Shown here one piece after another: positions 7,815 to 15,741 of a stretch of DNA of 53,188 nucleotides. The DNA is taken from positions 1-53,188 of the forward strand of contig CAJMRP010000001.1 in assembly GCA_905215765.1 (NCBI GenBank), in the 5' to 3' direction. The notes below the pieces were generated by a model, which saw only the letters and a program-made list of their open reading frames with translations, was not told the origin of the DNA and did no database searches. Position 1 is the stretch's first letter. Every line of letters begins with the position of its first letter. Source of the DNA: an uncultured bacterium. GTDB lineage: Bacteria; Actinomycetota; Coriobacteriia; Coriobacteriales; Coriobacteriaceae. The position numbers were made by a program, and so were the translations under genes.

Positions 7815-8043
7815 GTGGTCAAAAAACGTCAAATATGAGTACTGCTAGCGAAATGGATACATTACTCTGAGCTTTCCGACCACCAGAATAATCTACGATT
7901 GTCCATTAACTAACACTTTTACAGTCACTCATCCTGCATTTTCGCAATCTTAAACCCCTCCAAACGCTCAAATCACGTCTGAAGGGGTCGATTTTGCTGC
8001 GACTAAATTAGTCACAGTACTCATATTTGGCTTTTTTGACCAC
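7815..8043. repeat. MITE-like element with ~29-bp terminal inverted repeats
   Basis: The left end (7815-7844, beginning GTGGTCAAAAAA) and the right end (8015-8043, ending TTTTTTGACCAC) are near-perfect inverted repeats; they differ only in three adjacent bases (CGT against GC). The 170-bp interior has no ORF with a ribosome site. It contains an imperfect palindrome (7997-8017, around GACTAAATTAGTC) and ACCCCT/AGGGGT arms. The element fills the gap between the convergent tatD and frlD genes. No clear target duplication is visible. It may be a non-autonomous transposon derivative or a large bidirectional terminator repeat. Confidence 0.55.
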
Positions 8044-8087
8044 CGAGTCACGGGAAGGCACCAATACAGCTCCCCGGGACAGCTCGG

Positions 8088-8951
8088 CTATTCGACGATT
8101 GGTGCTCCGTGGCCCCAAGAACCTTCCATGCCGCACACGGTCGAGGCAAACCCGGCAGCAAAGTCGAGCGCGCGCTCGATGGCCTCGGCGCCATCCTCAC
8201 CACGCTTGGCGGAATCGAGATAGCACATCAAAAACGAGGTGAGGAACGAGTCGCCCGCCCCCATGGTGTCCTTCATGTCCGTTACCGGTTTAGCCAGCTG
8301 GCGGTAATAACGCTCGCCGTCGTAAGCAATGCAGCCCTCGGCGCCCGCCGTAGCCGACACAAAACGCGGACCCAGGCCCTTCACCCATGCCAGACGCTCG
8401 CGAATCTCGTCCTCACTCGCGGCATCCGCCGCACTAAAGAAAGCGAAATCGACGTAGGGCGCAATCTGCTCGTAATACTCGTCGGTGGAGTCATCCGAAA
8501 AGTCAAAAGAGACCGTGACGCCCGCAGCCTTCAGCTTGGGCAGCTCGCGCTCGGTAAAGCAATAGTTGCCCGAATGAACCACATCGAACTGCTTCATGTA
8601 CGAAAGGTCAAAGCGATCGAGGACATAGCGCGCATCGCCACGGATACCGCCCTCGTTGGAGCCAAGGAAGACACGGTCACCGTCAACGACGGTCACGCGA
8701 GCCGCTCCGTTCTCGCCAATCATCTGCTCGCACTTGTCAAGCTCGATACCTTCATCCTCGAGGCTTGCAATGACATGCTCGGCAGCGGCGTCATTGCCAA
8801 AAATGCCCATGTATGCGGAGCGTGCGGCACCGCATTTCTTGGCATAAACGGCGAAGTTCACCGCATTGCCGCCGGGATACATGGTGTGGATATGCTCGTA
8901 GCGATCGACGACGTTGTCGCCAAATCCGAGCGCGTTAACGTTAAATGCCAT
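8088..8951 (-). CDS. frlD: Fructoselysine 6-kinase (PfkB family)
   Basis: 287 residues of the ribokinase/PfkB fold. PGGNAVNFAVYAKKCG (26-41) is the sugar-binding block and DTMGAGDS (228-235) the anion hole with the catalytic Asp at 234. The segments EGGIRGD, FDFSDDS and the C-terminal GSWGHGAP resemble E. coli FrlD (TEGV, FDFSDKW, YHGAW). Family knowledge: FrlD phosphorylates fructoselysine at O6 in the cytoplasm. It is the last gene of the operon, 14 bases after the deglycase gene, which supports the assignment over a generic sugar kinase. The exact Amadori substrate is not determined by sequence. Confidence 0.82.
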   Translation of the reverse strand: MAFNVNALGFGDNVVDRYEHIHTMYPGGNAVNFAVYAKKCGAARSAYMGIFGNDAAAEHVIASLEDEGIELDKCEQMIGENGAARVTVVDGDRVFLGSNEGGIRGDARYVLDRFDLSYMKQFDVVHSGNYCFTERELPKLKAAGVTVSFDFSDDSTDEYYEQIAPYVDFAFFSAADAASEDEIRERLAWVKGLGPRFVSATAGAEGCIAYDGERYYRQLAKPVTDMKDTMGAGDSFLTSFLMCYLDSAKRGEDGAEAIERALDFAAGFASTVCGMEGSWGHGAPIVE

Positions 8952-8965
8952 GGCCTTTGCCCCTT

Positions 8966-9934
8966 CTAGTACTCGACAACACCCATATAGCGACGGAAAT
9001 CGGGATCGTGATCAAACACCTTGCCGCGTGCAGCACGCAGCTCGCAGTTCATGGCGTAGAACAGCACCGGGTCCAGATAGGCACGGACGCTCGCCGGCAC
9101 GGCTTCCATACCGTACTCCTTGGCATCGAGCACCATCAGCGTATCGGTATGCGTCTTAAGGAACGCCAGGGCGCGCTCGTCCATGGCACGGTACTCGCTG
9201 GAGCCCATCTGCAGGAAGTAAAAAACGCCATCCTGAGTAGCCTCGAAGGGGCCATGGAAGTACTCGGCAGAGTGGATGTAGCTGCAGTGCTGCCACTGCA
9301 TCTCCATAAGAGAGCAGATAGCGAAACCGTAGGTCTGGCTAAAGTTGGGACCGCTGCCCAGAATGTAGAAGAACTCGTGCTCCTGGCAAAGCTTGGCAAA
9401 ACGATCGCCCAGCTCGGCATTTACCTTCTCGCGTGCCGGGGGAAGAATCTTATCCATCTCGGCGATACCGGCATACATATCGGCAAGATCGGCGTAGCCC
9501 TCCTGCTGATCGAGCAGCTCGGCCGCAAGCGACAGCGAAATGCCAGCGGGGACCTCGGCCTGCGGCACGCCCTCGCCCCACGGGTAGACCCACGTGGTCC
9601 ACTTGCCGGAGTCAATCTTGGATCCAGCGTTGTCGGTCTGGGCGATCACCGTAGCGCCGGCAGCAAGGGCAATCTCGCAGCCCTCGACGACCTCGGGGGT
9701 GTTGCCGCTGTGGCTACAAGCGATGACCAGGGACTTCTCGCCCAGACGACGCGGACGCATGATATCGAACTCGCGAGCCGTATAGATATACGAAGTGAAG
9801 GTGGTTGCCTCGCGCTGCAGAAGCTCATGAGCCGGGATCAAATCGATCATGGAGCCACCGCAAGCAATCCAGCAGACGCTGTCGAACTTGCCCTTCTCGG
9901 CAATTGCCTCTTTGATCAGATCGTGTGCGTTCAT
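8966..9934 (-). CDS. frlB: Fructoselysine-6-phosphate deglycase (SIS domain)
   Basis: 322 residues from ATG 9932-9934 (AAGGA about eight bases upstream; the open frame runs 11 codons further). Two SIS domains: CGGSMID and ACSHSGNTPEVVEG (73-85) in the first, GSGPNFSQTYGFA (193-205) in the second, then AEYFHGPFE (223-231) with the catalytic Glu/His region. The C-terminus DHDPDFRRYMGVVEY closely parallels the C-terminus of E. coli FrlB. Family knowledge: it splits fructoselysine-6-phosphate into glucose-6-phosphate and lysine. FraB-type deglycases for fructose-asparagine are relatives, so another amine is possible. Confidence 0.85.
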   Translation of the reverse strand: MNAHDLIKEAIAEKGKFDSVCWIACGGSMIDLIPAHELLQREATTFTSYIYTAREFDIMRPRRLGEKSLVIACSHSGNTPEVVEGCEIALAAGATVIAQTDNAGSKIDSGKWTTWVYPWGEGVPQAEVPAGISLSLAAELLDQQEGYADLADMYAGIAEMDKILPPAREKVNAELGDRFAKLCQEHEFFYILGSGPNFSQTYGFAICSLMEMQWQHCSYIHSAEYFHGPFEATQDGVFYFLQMGSSEYRAMDERALAFLKTHTDTLMVLDAKEYGMEAVPASVRAYLDPVLFYAMNCELRAARGKVFDHDPDFRRYMGVVEY

Positions 9935-9996
9935 ATCCAGTTCCTTTCTTGTTTGGCCCGCAATCAATGACGTTGGTTGCGTGGCCGATGGTTGTT

Positions 9997-10848
9997 TTAG
10001 TCAATCAGATATTTCTCGAATGCGGCCATGTTCTTGGCATCTGCCGCCGCCGGATCATCGTAGTAACGACCGTCCGTGATTTCCTGGCCCAGCATGCCGT
10101 CGAAACCATGGGCGTTGAGCGTGGCGACGAAGGCGTCCATATCGTGCTTGCCATCGCCCCACACCAGATGGCCATACGGGTCACCGTCGATAAAGTGCAT
10201 CTCGTGAATTGCCCCATCACCAAAGGCGGCAAACCAGTCCTCGAGCGTCTCGCCTGCAACGCCCATCGCGGTTGTATCAACCATGGGCTGTAAGTACGGG
10301 CTCGCGACCTCGTCAATCATGCGCTTCGCATCGGAAACCGTCGTCACAAGGTTGCTCTCCTCGGGACGCAGGCTTTCCATCGTAAGCACCAGACCGTGCT
10401 CGCCGGCATACTCCGCCAGAATGGACAAGTGCTCGCGGCTGCGCTTCCAGGCTTCCTCGCGGTCCTCGTCCCAGTCGCCCCAGCCCGAGTTGATGGACAT
10501 GCGGTCGCACCCAAGTACCTCGGCAAGCTCAATGCCGTGCTTAAAGTACGCCAGGCTGCGCTGCTCATGCAGCGGTTTGCGTGCGCAATACTGCCAAGGA
10601 TAGACAACATTCTCGGGGCACAGAGTACGATACCTAAGCCCACGGTCTGCAGCCTTTTTCGCCAGGACCTCAGCCTCAAAGTAGCCCGTGTGGTCGAGCG
10701 TCACATGCGGCTCTGCACACCACAGCTCAATGGACTCAAAGCCCAAGCGCTGCTGCACATCAAGGAAGTAATCGAGCGACCACATGATGTAGTGGATATT
10801 CATGCCCGCAATCTGTTCGCGGTGCAGCGTCGGTTTGGATTCAGACAT
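9997..10848 (-). CDS. frlC: FrlC-like sugar epimerase/isomerase (AP endonuclease 2 superfamily)
   Basis: 283 residues with a TIM-barrel of the xylose-isomerase-like (AP_endonuc_2) superfamily. Visible landmarks are FESIELWCAEPH, LTMESLRPEESNL (metal-binding Glu), PMVDTTAMG, EMHFIDGDPYGHLVWGDG (His/Asp ligands) and GQEIT near the C-terminus. In the E. coli frl operon, FrlC interconverts fructoselysine and its C3 epimer psicoselysine. The position, one base after the amidohydrolase stop and directly upstream of frlB, supports this role. Length is close to the 276 residues of E. coli FrlC. A related 3-epimerase specificity cannot be excluded. Confidence 0.75.
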   Translation of the reverse strand: MSESKPTLHREQIAGMNIHYIMWSLDYFLDVQQRLGFESIELWCAEPHVTLDHTGYFEAEVLAKKAADRGLRYRTLCPENVVYPWQYCARKPLHEQRSLAYFKHGIELAEVLGCDRMSINSGWGDWDEDREEAWKRSREHLSILAEYAGEHGLVLTMESLRPEESNLVTTVSDAKRMIDEVASPYLQPMVDTTAMGVAGETLEDWFAAFGDGAIHEMHFIDGDPYGHLVWGDGKHDMDAFVATLNAHGFDGMLGQEITDGRYYDDPAAADAKNMAAFEKYLID

Positions 10849-10849
10849 C

Positions 10850-12433
10850 TTATGCCTCCTTATTTCGATCGAACACGATTTGTCCGTCCGACATCGTCAT
10901 GTCAACCGCAAGATCGCGTGCGTCGCGATAATCGAGGTCGAACACATCCCGATCGAGCACGCAGATATCGGCAAGCTTGCCAACCTCGAGCGTACCCAGC
11001 TCGTCTTCGCGCATCAGGTCGTACGCGCCCCCGGCAGTCCAAGCGCGCAAGAGCTCGACAAGCGTCAGCGTGTTGACCTCATTCACGGGCAGTCCGTCGG
11101 CGAAGAATCCGCCGCACGCGCTGTAGATTGACTCGCCCAGGCTCGGAATCAGCAGCGGCAGATCCGTGCCGCAGCACACTGTGCATCCGGAATCTTCCAT
11201 GCCGCGGCGATTCCAGCTGTGCAAAAGTCGCGTCTCGCCAATTTGTCGACGCATCATCGACAGGCAATCCTCGCGCCGGTCCAGCGTCAGAATCTGCGGA
11301 TAGACCTCGCAAATTCCACCTAACTTGCCAAACTCGACAAGATCGGTCGGGTCAGAGTTCTCGAGATCGGTAATCGCATGGCGGCGAAGCATCCGTCCAT
11401 GCTCGTCTCGAGGCAGCGAGGCATAGAGCGCCACGGTGCGACGAACGGCGCCATCGCCCTGGCAATGCAAGGAATATCGGAAGCCGTCAGCATCAATTGC
11501 ACGCAGCTCGTTCTCAATCAGATCCCACTCTGGCTCCTCGACGACCGTCTTACCGGCAGCGCCCGCATCGGCCGAGTCCGCATAGGGGTCAATCATCTCG
11601 GCAAGCCCCGCCCATACGCCGCGATCGGTCATACGGTTGAAGCCAGAAAAACGAACGAACGGTCCCCGGAAGCGCTCTCGCGCCTCGCGGGCATATGCCA
11701 GATTTGCACCGGCACCCACCGGCTGCGACATCATAGAGACGCGAACCGTCAGCTCACCAGATTCCTCACGGCGAGCCATTTCGTCGGCAAAGCCGTAGTA
11801 GTCATCAAACGCCATCTCCTTGATGGCGGTAACGCCGCGCTCGTTAAGCATGCTCATGTAGTCCGAATACCCGGCACGCACCTCGGGCAGCGCGAGGAAA
11901 TCGCTCATCATGCGCCAGATCTTCTCGGCATAGCACGCCTGGGGTGTAAAGCCGTATCGCGCACTGGCGGCAGCATTGAGAACGCAGGTCTCCGCACCCG
12001 GTGTAAAGCAGACGACAGGGATATCGCCAAAACAATCGTCAAACACAGCTGCCGTATTTGCGTTCTCGGCATCCGATGCCAACGTTTCGGGTAGGTTGTG
12101 GCCAAAAGCCGCCGCGCAATCCGGATGATCTTCTTTCCATGCACGCAAGAGCGACACGGCCTCTTTGGCATCATCGATGCCGGACAGATCAGTCCCCAAC
12201 GTCCGCAGCGCCCAACCTGTATAGAAGGTATGCACATCGATCAGGCCGGGCATGACAGTGCGGTCGCCCAGGTCAACTACCTCGTCCGCCTGGGTCAAAT
12301 ACGAAGCTACCTCACACTTGGTGCCAACAGCCTCAATTCGATTGCCACGGACCGCTACGAAACCTTCAAACGGCAGGTCCCCCGTACCGGTAAAGACGCT
12401 CTTAGACGTCAGGACCGTCAAACGATCAGACAT
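10850..12433 (-). CDS. YtcJ-like amidohydrolase with altered HxH motif
   Basis: 527 residues from ATG 12431-12433, with AGGTGG upstream, nine bases after the transporter stop. The fold is that of the amidohydrolase_3 (YtcJ, NfdA-like) family: an N-terminal beta-sandwich, PGLIDVHTF (63-70), LHCQGDGAV, RHAITDLENSDPTDL, GTDLPLLIPSLGES, and a C-terminal LEVGKLADICVLDRD. The usual metal motif HxH reads H68-T-F70, so one ligand is missing or supplied elsewhere; the later His and Asp positions are kept. In this operon it could release fructoselysine from a conjugate or remove an acyl group, but that is inference. Confidence 0.75.
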   Translation of the reverse strand: MSDRLTVLTSKSVFTGTGDLPFEGFVAVRGNRIEAVGTKCEVASYLTQADEVVDLGDRTVMPGLIDVHTFYTGWALRTLGTDLSGIDDAKEAVSLLRAWKEDHPDCAAAFGHNLPETLASDAENANTAAVFDDCFGDIPVVCFTPGAETCVLNAAASARYGFTPQACYAEKIWRMMSDFLALPEVRAGYSDYMSMLNERGVTAIKEMAFDDYYGFADEMARREESGELTVRVSMMSQPVGAGANLAYAREARERFRGPFVRFSGFNRMTDRGVWAGLAEMIDPYADSADAGAAGKTVVEEPEWDLIENELRAIDADGFRYSLHCQGDGAVRRTVALYASLPRDEHGRMLRRHAITDLENSDPTDLVEFGKLGGICEVYPQILTLDRREDCLSMMRRQIGETRLLHSWNRRGMEDSGCTVCCGTDLPLLIPSLGESIYSACGGFFADGLPVNEVNTLTLVELLRAWTAGGAYDLMREDELGTLEVGKLADICVLDRDVFDLDYRDARDLAVDMTMSDGQIVFDRNKEA

Positions 12434-12442
12434 CACAACCAC

Positions 12443-13906
12443 CTACACCGGAAGCATGCCAGAGATTGCCGTTACAATCACGCCAAAGACGACCATGAAA
12501 ATGAAGAACTTCCAAATGGTCTTCCACCATTGGCCAAACGAAATCCTAGCCACGGCAAGACCGGCGACCGTCATGCCCGCCACGGGGCTGATGGTGTTGA
12601 TGGTCTGGTTGGCAAACTGGAGCGCGGTGACGGCCGCCTCGGGATTGAGGCCCATGAGCTCGGTCAGGGGGCCCATAACGGGCATGGTGAGCGCCGCCAG
12701 GCCAGAACTCGAGGGAACCAGCAAAGAGAGCAGGCCAAGGACGATATACATAAACGTGGTGTAGACGGCGGCGGGTGCACCGGCGAGCGCGGTAGCGAGC
12801 GCCTGGAGGATGGTGTCGATGATCATGCCGCCCTCGGCGATGACCAGAATACCGCGAGCGATACCGATAACGATGGCAGCGTACGCAAAGTCGGCGAGAC
12901 CCTTAACGAACTCCTCTGCGATTGTCTGCTGGTCAAGACCGCCCAGGATACCGGCAAGCAAGCCCATGCCAAGGAACACGGCGGAAATCTCATTCATGTA
13001 CCAGCCCTGGGTAACAAGACCCCAGACGATAATGCCCATACCGCAAGCAAAATCGATAAGCACGAGCTTCTGACGGATAGTGAACTCTTCCTCGATGGAG
13101 GCATCGGTCACGGAAAACTCAATACGCTTGAGCTTATCGTCCTCGTACACAATGGACGACTCGGGGTTTTTCTTGACGCGCATGGCGTATCGCATGGCCC
13201 ATGCGATACCGACGGCAGTGAAGATGACCCAAGAAACGGCGCGCAGCCACAGTTGCGGATTACCCTCGATGCCAATGATGCCTTGGGCGATCAAAACATT
13301 AAACGGGTCGATGGTCGAAGCACAATATCCCAGGTTAGGACCAAGGAAGCAGATGATGAATGCCGTCATCGAGTCATAACCGATACCCATCATGATGGGA
13401 ATGAAGATGGCATAGAACGGCAGGGCTTCCTCAGACATACCAAACGTAGTGCCGCAAATGGACAGCAATGTCATCGTGATGGGAATGATGAGGATGTCCT
13501 TGTTCTTGAGCTTTTTAATCACACGGCTCATGCCGGCATTCAAAGCGTTGGTCTTGGTGATGATCGCAAACGATCCGCCAATCAATAAGACGAACGCAAC
13601 GACGTCGGCAGCCTCTTGGATACCCTTGGTGGGCGCTTGCAGAACCGCGAAGATATCCTGGCCCAGATTGATGGTCTCGCCGGTCTCGGAATCGGTGTAG
13701 TTCTTATCGACCTGTTCATAGGTTCCAGCAACGGCGACTTCACGCTCGCCCGCCGCTGTCGAAATCGTCTTGCGCTGATACTGACCAGAGGGAACGATCC
13801 AAGTCAGGACCGCAAAGACAACGATCAGCAAGAACATGATCGTATAGACATGCGGTAATTTGAACTTAAAACGTCTGTTTGTCTTCTTCGCCTTCGTATC
13901 TGACAT
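12443..13906 (-). CDS. YfcC-family transporter, likely the importer of the frl operon
   Basis: 487 residues from ATG 13904-13906, with GGAGG seven bases upstream; an open frame of 65 codons upstream lacks such a site. The protein has about 12 hydrophobic segments. LPHVYTIMFLLIVVFAVLTWIVPSGQYQR, GTTFGMSEEALPFYAI, GPNLGYCASTIDPFNV and the C-terminal VPSSSGLAALTMPVMGPL are typical of the YfcC family (C4-dicarboxylate/amino-acid anaerobic carrier superfamily). An extracytoplasmic segment of about 45 residues follows the first TM helix. Its place as first gene of the catabolic operon suggests that it imports fructoselysine or its precursor. The substrate itself is not readable. Confidence 0.82.
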   Translation of the reverse strand: MSDTKAKKTNRRFKFKLPHVYTIMFLLIVVFAVLTWIVPSGQYQRKTISTAAGEREVAVAGTYEQVDKNYTDSETGETINLGQDIFAVLQAPTKGIQEAADVVAFVLLIGGSFAIITKTNALNAGMSRVIKKLKNKDILIIPITMTLLSICGTTFGMSEEALPFYAIFIPIMMGIGYDSMTAFIICFLGPNLGYCASTIDPFNVLIAQGIIGIEGNPQLWLRAVSWVIFTAVGIAWAMRYAMRVKKNPESSIVYEDDKLKRIEFSVTDASIEEEFTIRQKLVLIDFACGMGIIVWGLVTQGWYMNEISAVFLGMGLLAGILGGLDQQTIAEEFVKGLADFAYAAIVIGIARGILVIAEGGMIIDTILQALATALAGAPAAVYTTFMYIVLGLLSLLVPSSSGLAALTMPVMGPLTELMGLNPEAAVTALQFANQTINTISPVAGMTVAGLAVARISFGQWWKTIWKFFIFMVVFGVIVTAISGMLPV

Positions 13907-13948
13907 AGATACCTCCAAAGAACTCGAGACTGCATCGCATCTCGCTTC

Positions 13949-13971
13949 AACGTTTGCATAAGGCAAACGTT
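13949..13971. promoter_or_regulatory. Perfect palindrome in the frl-operon leader, candidate GntR operator
   Basis: AACGTTTGC (13949-13957) and GCAAACGTT (13963-13971) form a perfect 9-bp inverted repeat with a 5-base spacer, 43 bases before the transporter ATG and just downstream of the proposed promoter. The neighbouring GntR gene is the obvious binder. Confidence 0.45.
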
Positions 13972-13985
13972 CTATGACGTCCCAT

Positions 13986-14014
13986 AGATTACCAGCAGCT
14001 TTTTCCTTCATCAA
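13986..14014 (-). promoter_or_regulatory. Possible promoter of the frl operon
   Basis: Minus strand: -35 TTGATG (complement of 14009-14014), 17-base spacer, -10 TAATCT (complement of 13986-13991). Both hexamers are imperfect. The palindrome at 13949-13971 would cover about +10 to +35 of this transcript, a repressor roadblock position. Confidence 0.35.
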
Positions 14015-14074
14015 GATAATTTCAAACTGATTGCCGCAACGCGGTTGAACGGTTGTGTTCGCGCCGTGAACGGT

Positions 14075-14114
14075 ATGGAAGCGCCCGGTGAGATGATCCA
14101 CCGGGCGCTTCCAT
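14075..14114. terminator. Strong hairpin after the GntR gene
   Basis: A 16-bp perfect stem (14075-14090/14099-14114, with the core GAAGCGCCCGGTG) and an 8-base loop lie 11 bases after the regulator stop. No U-tract follows on the minus strand. It probably ends or stabilises the regulator transcript and isolates it from the operon promoter. Confidence 0.65.
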
Positions 14115-14124
14115 TCGCAATGTC

Positions 14125-14868
14125 CTAGATGTCAAAAACGTAGCGAGACCCAACGATCCGCTGACGACCGATGATAAACGGCCGCCGCTGCTCATCGAAA
14201 AAGAAGGCTTCCATATAAAACAAGGGTTCGCCAACGGGAACTGCCAACAGCCGAGCGACCTCGGGCGACGCGCACGCGATCTCGAGCGTGCACGGGTCGG
14301 TAAACGCGGGCGTGCGGCCCGTCCGGTTGCGCACGAACTCAAAAATGGATTGGTTAGATAGAGGTGCCGTTGATAGATAGGCGTTGTCCTCGTAAACGTA
14401 TATGTTGTTCTCGAGCATGACGGGGACTCCATCGGCAGTACGTACACGCTCAACGCAAATCAAATCAGTTCCAACGGGAACACCAAAGAACTGCGCTTCG
14501 GTAGAATCTGCTGGCAGTATCTTTCTCGAAATGATGCACGCCCCCGGTTCCATTCCGTTAACGCGGCATGCGTCCGAAAAACTCTGGACGTCATCCTTCT
14601 GGCGAATCTTGCGCTTGAGCTTGGGGGCATTGACGAACGTGCCTTTCCCCTGTCGCTTCGTTAGATAGCCCTGCTGGACGAGCTCCTCAATAGCACGTCG
14701 CACGGTAACGCGGCCAACTTTATAGCTCTCAGCCAATTCGAATTCGTTGGGTATCCGCGCGCCTGCCTTGTAGGCGCCGGAGTTGATTTCGTTTTTAATG
14801 ATATCGATAACCTGTTGGTACAGCGGTATCGCTGCTTTACCGTCAGTTAGCCCTTCAGTCGGTGGCAT
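14125..14868 (-). CDS. frlR: GntR-family regulator with UTRA domain (FrlR-like)
   Basis: 247 residues. The N-terminal GntR winged helix spans about 15-80: PLYQQVIDIIKNEINSGAYKAG, IPNEFELAESYKVGRVTVRRAIEELVQQGYL and RQGKGTFV. The C-terminal UTRA ligand domain spans about 95-245 and ends with PFIIGRQRIVGSRY. HutC/FarR-subfamily regulators of this kind sense the substrate or phosphorylated intermediate of the adjacent pathway; FrlR of B. subtilis has the same architecture. The gene lies directly upstream of, and in the same orientation as, the frl operon but has its own terminator. The palindrome at 13949-13971 is a candidate site. Confidence 0.85.
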   Translation of the reverse strand: MPPTEGLTDGKAAIPLYQQVIDIIKNEINSGAYKAGARIPNEFELAESYKVGRVTVRRAIEELVQQGYLTKRQGKGTFVNAPKLKRKIRQKDDVQSFSDACRVNGMEPGACIISRKILPADSTEAQFFGVPVGTDLICVERVRTADGVPVMLENNIYVYEDNAYLSTAPLSNQSIFEFVRNRTGRTPAFTDPCTLEIACASPEVARLLAVPVGEPLFYMEAFFFDEQRRPFIIGRQRIVGSRYVFDI

Positions 14869-14899
14869 ATACCCTCTCCAAGCACAATTAAGTCTAAAA

Positions 14900-14934
14900 C
14901 GGGCTTAAGGGCATTCAACAAGTCCTTAAGCCCG
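14900..14934 (-). terminator. Intrinsic terminator upstream of the GntR gene
   Basis: CGGGCTTAAGG (14900-14910) and CCTTAAGCCCG (14924-14934) form a perfect 11-bp stem. On the minus strand it is followed by TTTTAG, so it ends transcripts arriving from the HAD genes. The 84 bases between it and the HAD stop hold a second weaker hairpin (TCGGGT/ACCCGA, near 14971-14995). Confidence 0.65.
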
Positions 14935-15018
14935 CATTAGCTTAAAGTATGCTAGGTGCCGCACCAAAATGTCGGGTATTTACTCATCAGACCCGAAAAA
15001 CGCGCAACTACCGCACTC

Positions 15019-15678
15019 CTAAGAAAGCGCGAGCAGCTCCGGCAGCTGGTCGATGATCTTGTCCGCGGCATCCTGGCTAAAGCCAAAGCGCTCCTCGCGC
15101 TTGGCAATGACTGTCAGGCCAGCTCGCTTACCCGCGGTAATGCCCGGAACGGAATCCTCAACGCAGCAGCAGCGATTCGCGGGCAGCCCCAGCAGGTCCA
15201 GCGCATGCAGGTAGATGTCGGGCTCGGGCTTGCTCTCCTTAAACTGCTCGCCGCTCACCACATACTCAAAGGCATCCGACAGTCCGCATGCGTTGAGCAC
15301 TTCCTCGATGCTAACCATGGGAGACGAGCTGGCAAGCGCCACGCGAACGCCACGGCGCGGCAGCTCTCGAATCGTATCCACGGCGCCTGGGTTAATCAAA
15401 GCCTGATAGTCGCGCGGACGCTTATGAGCCCATTCGTCCCAACGGGCCAACGCTTCATCGCCAGTGAAATGCCCCTTACCGGCGCGCTCAAACCAATCGA
15501 CCAGCATATGCAGGAAGAACTGATGCGAGGTACCGACCTGCCCATTCAACTCCTCTTGAGTCAGATTAAGCCCAAGCTCCTTGGCAAACGCGGCAGTCTC
15601 GCCCAGGTAGTAATACTCGGTATCGACGATGACGCCATCCATGTCAAAGATAACGGCGTCGAACGGAAATGCGGACAC
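15019..15678 (-). CDS. HAD-IA family phosphatase / beta-phosphoglucomutase-like
   Basis: 219 residues from GTG 15676-15678, which has GGGAGG five bases upstream; the open frame continues upstream only through the preceding terminator. HAD motifs: I FDMDGVIVDTE (the DxD nucleophile pair), II ALASSSP, III in the KESKPEPDIYLHA segment, IV VEDSVPGITAGKRAG. The four-helix cap lies after motif I. The ESKPxPD and VEDSxxG blocks place it with phosphoglucomutase and 2-deoxyglucose-6-phosphatase-like enzymes. The substrate is unknown. A terminator separates it from the upstream HAD gene, with readthrough likely. Confidence 0.8.
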   Translation of the reverse strand: MSAFPFDAVIFDMDGVIVDTEYYYLGETAAFAKELGLNLTQEELNGQVGTSHQFFLHMLVDWFERAGKGHFTGDEALARWDEWAHKRPRDYQALINPGAVDTIRELPRRGVRVALASSSPMVSIEEVLNACGLSDAFEYVVSGEQFKESKPEPDIYLHALDLLGLPANRCCCVEDSVPGITAGKRAGLTVIAKREERFGFSQDAADKIIDQLPELLALS

Positions 15679-15697
15679 GGCACCCTCCCTAACAAAA

Positions 15698-15719
15698 GGG
15701 CGCCCGCAAGCGGACGCCC
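15698..15719 (-). terminator. Intrinsic terminator between the two HAD genes
   Basis: On the minus strand GGGCGTCCGC and GCGGGCGCCC form a 10-bp stem with one G-U pair, followed by TTTTGTT. It lies 22 bases after the stop of the Cof-type gene and overlaps the leader of the next HAD gene. Confidence 0.7.
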
Positions 15720-15741
15720 GAACCATGCACTATCGGCGATT

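Noticed and set aside
12098..13588. Plus-strand open frame (496 codons) opposite the amidohydrolase and transporter genes
   Set aside because: Antisense shadow of two well-supported genes; the translation is low-complexity, charged and matches nothing.
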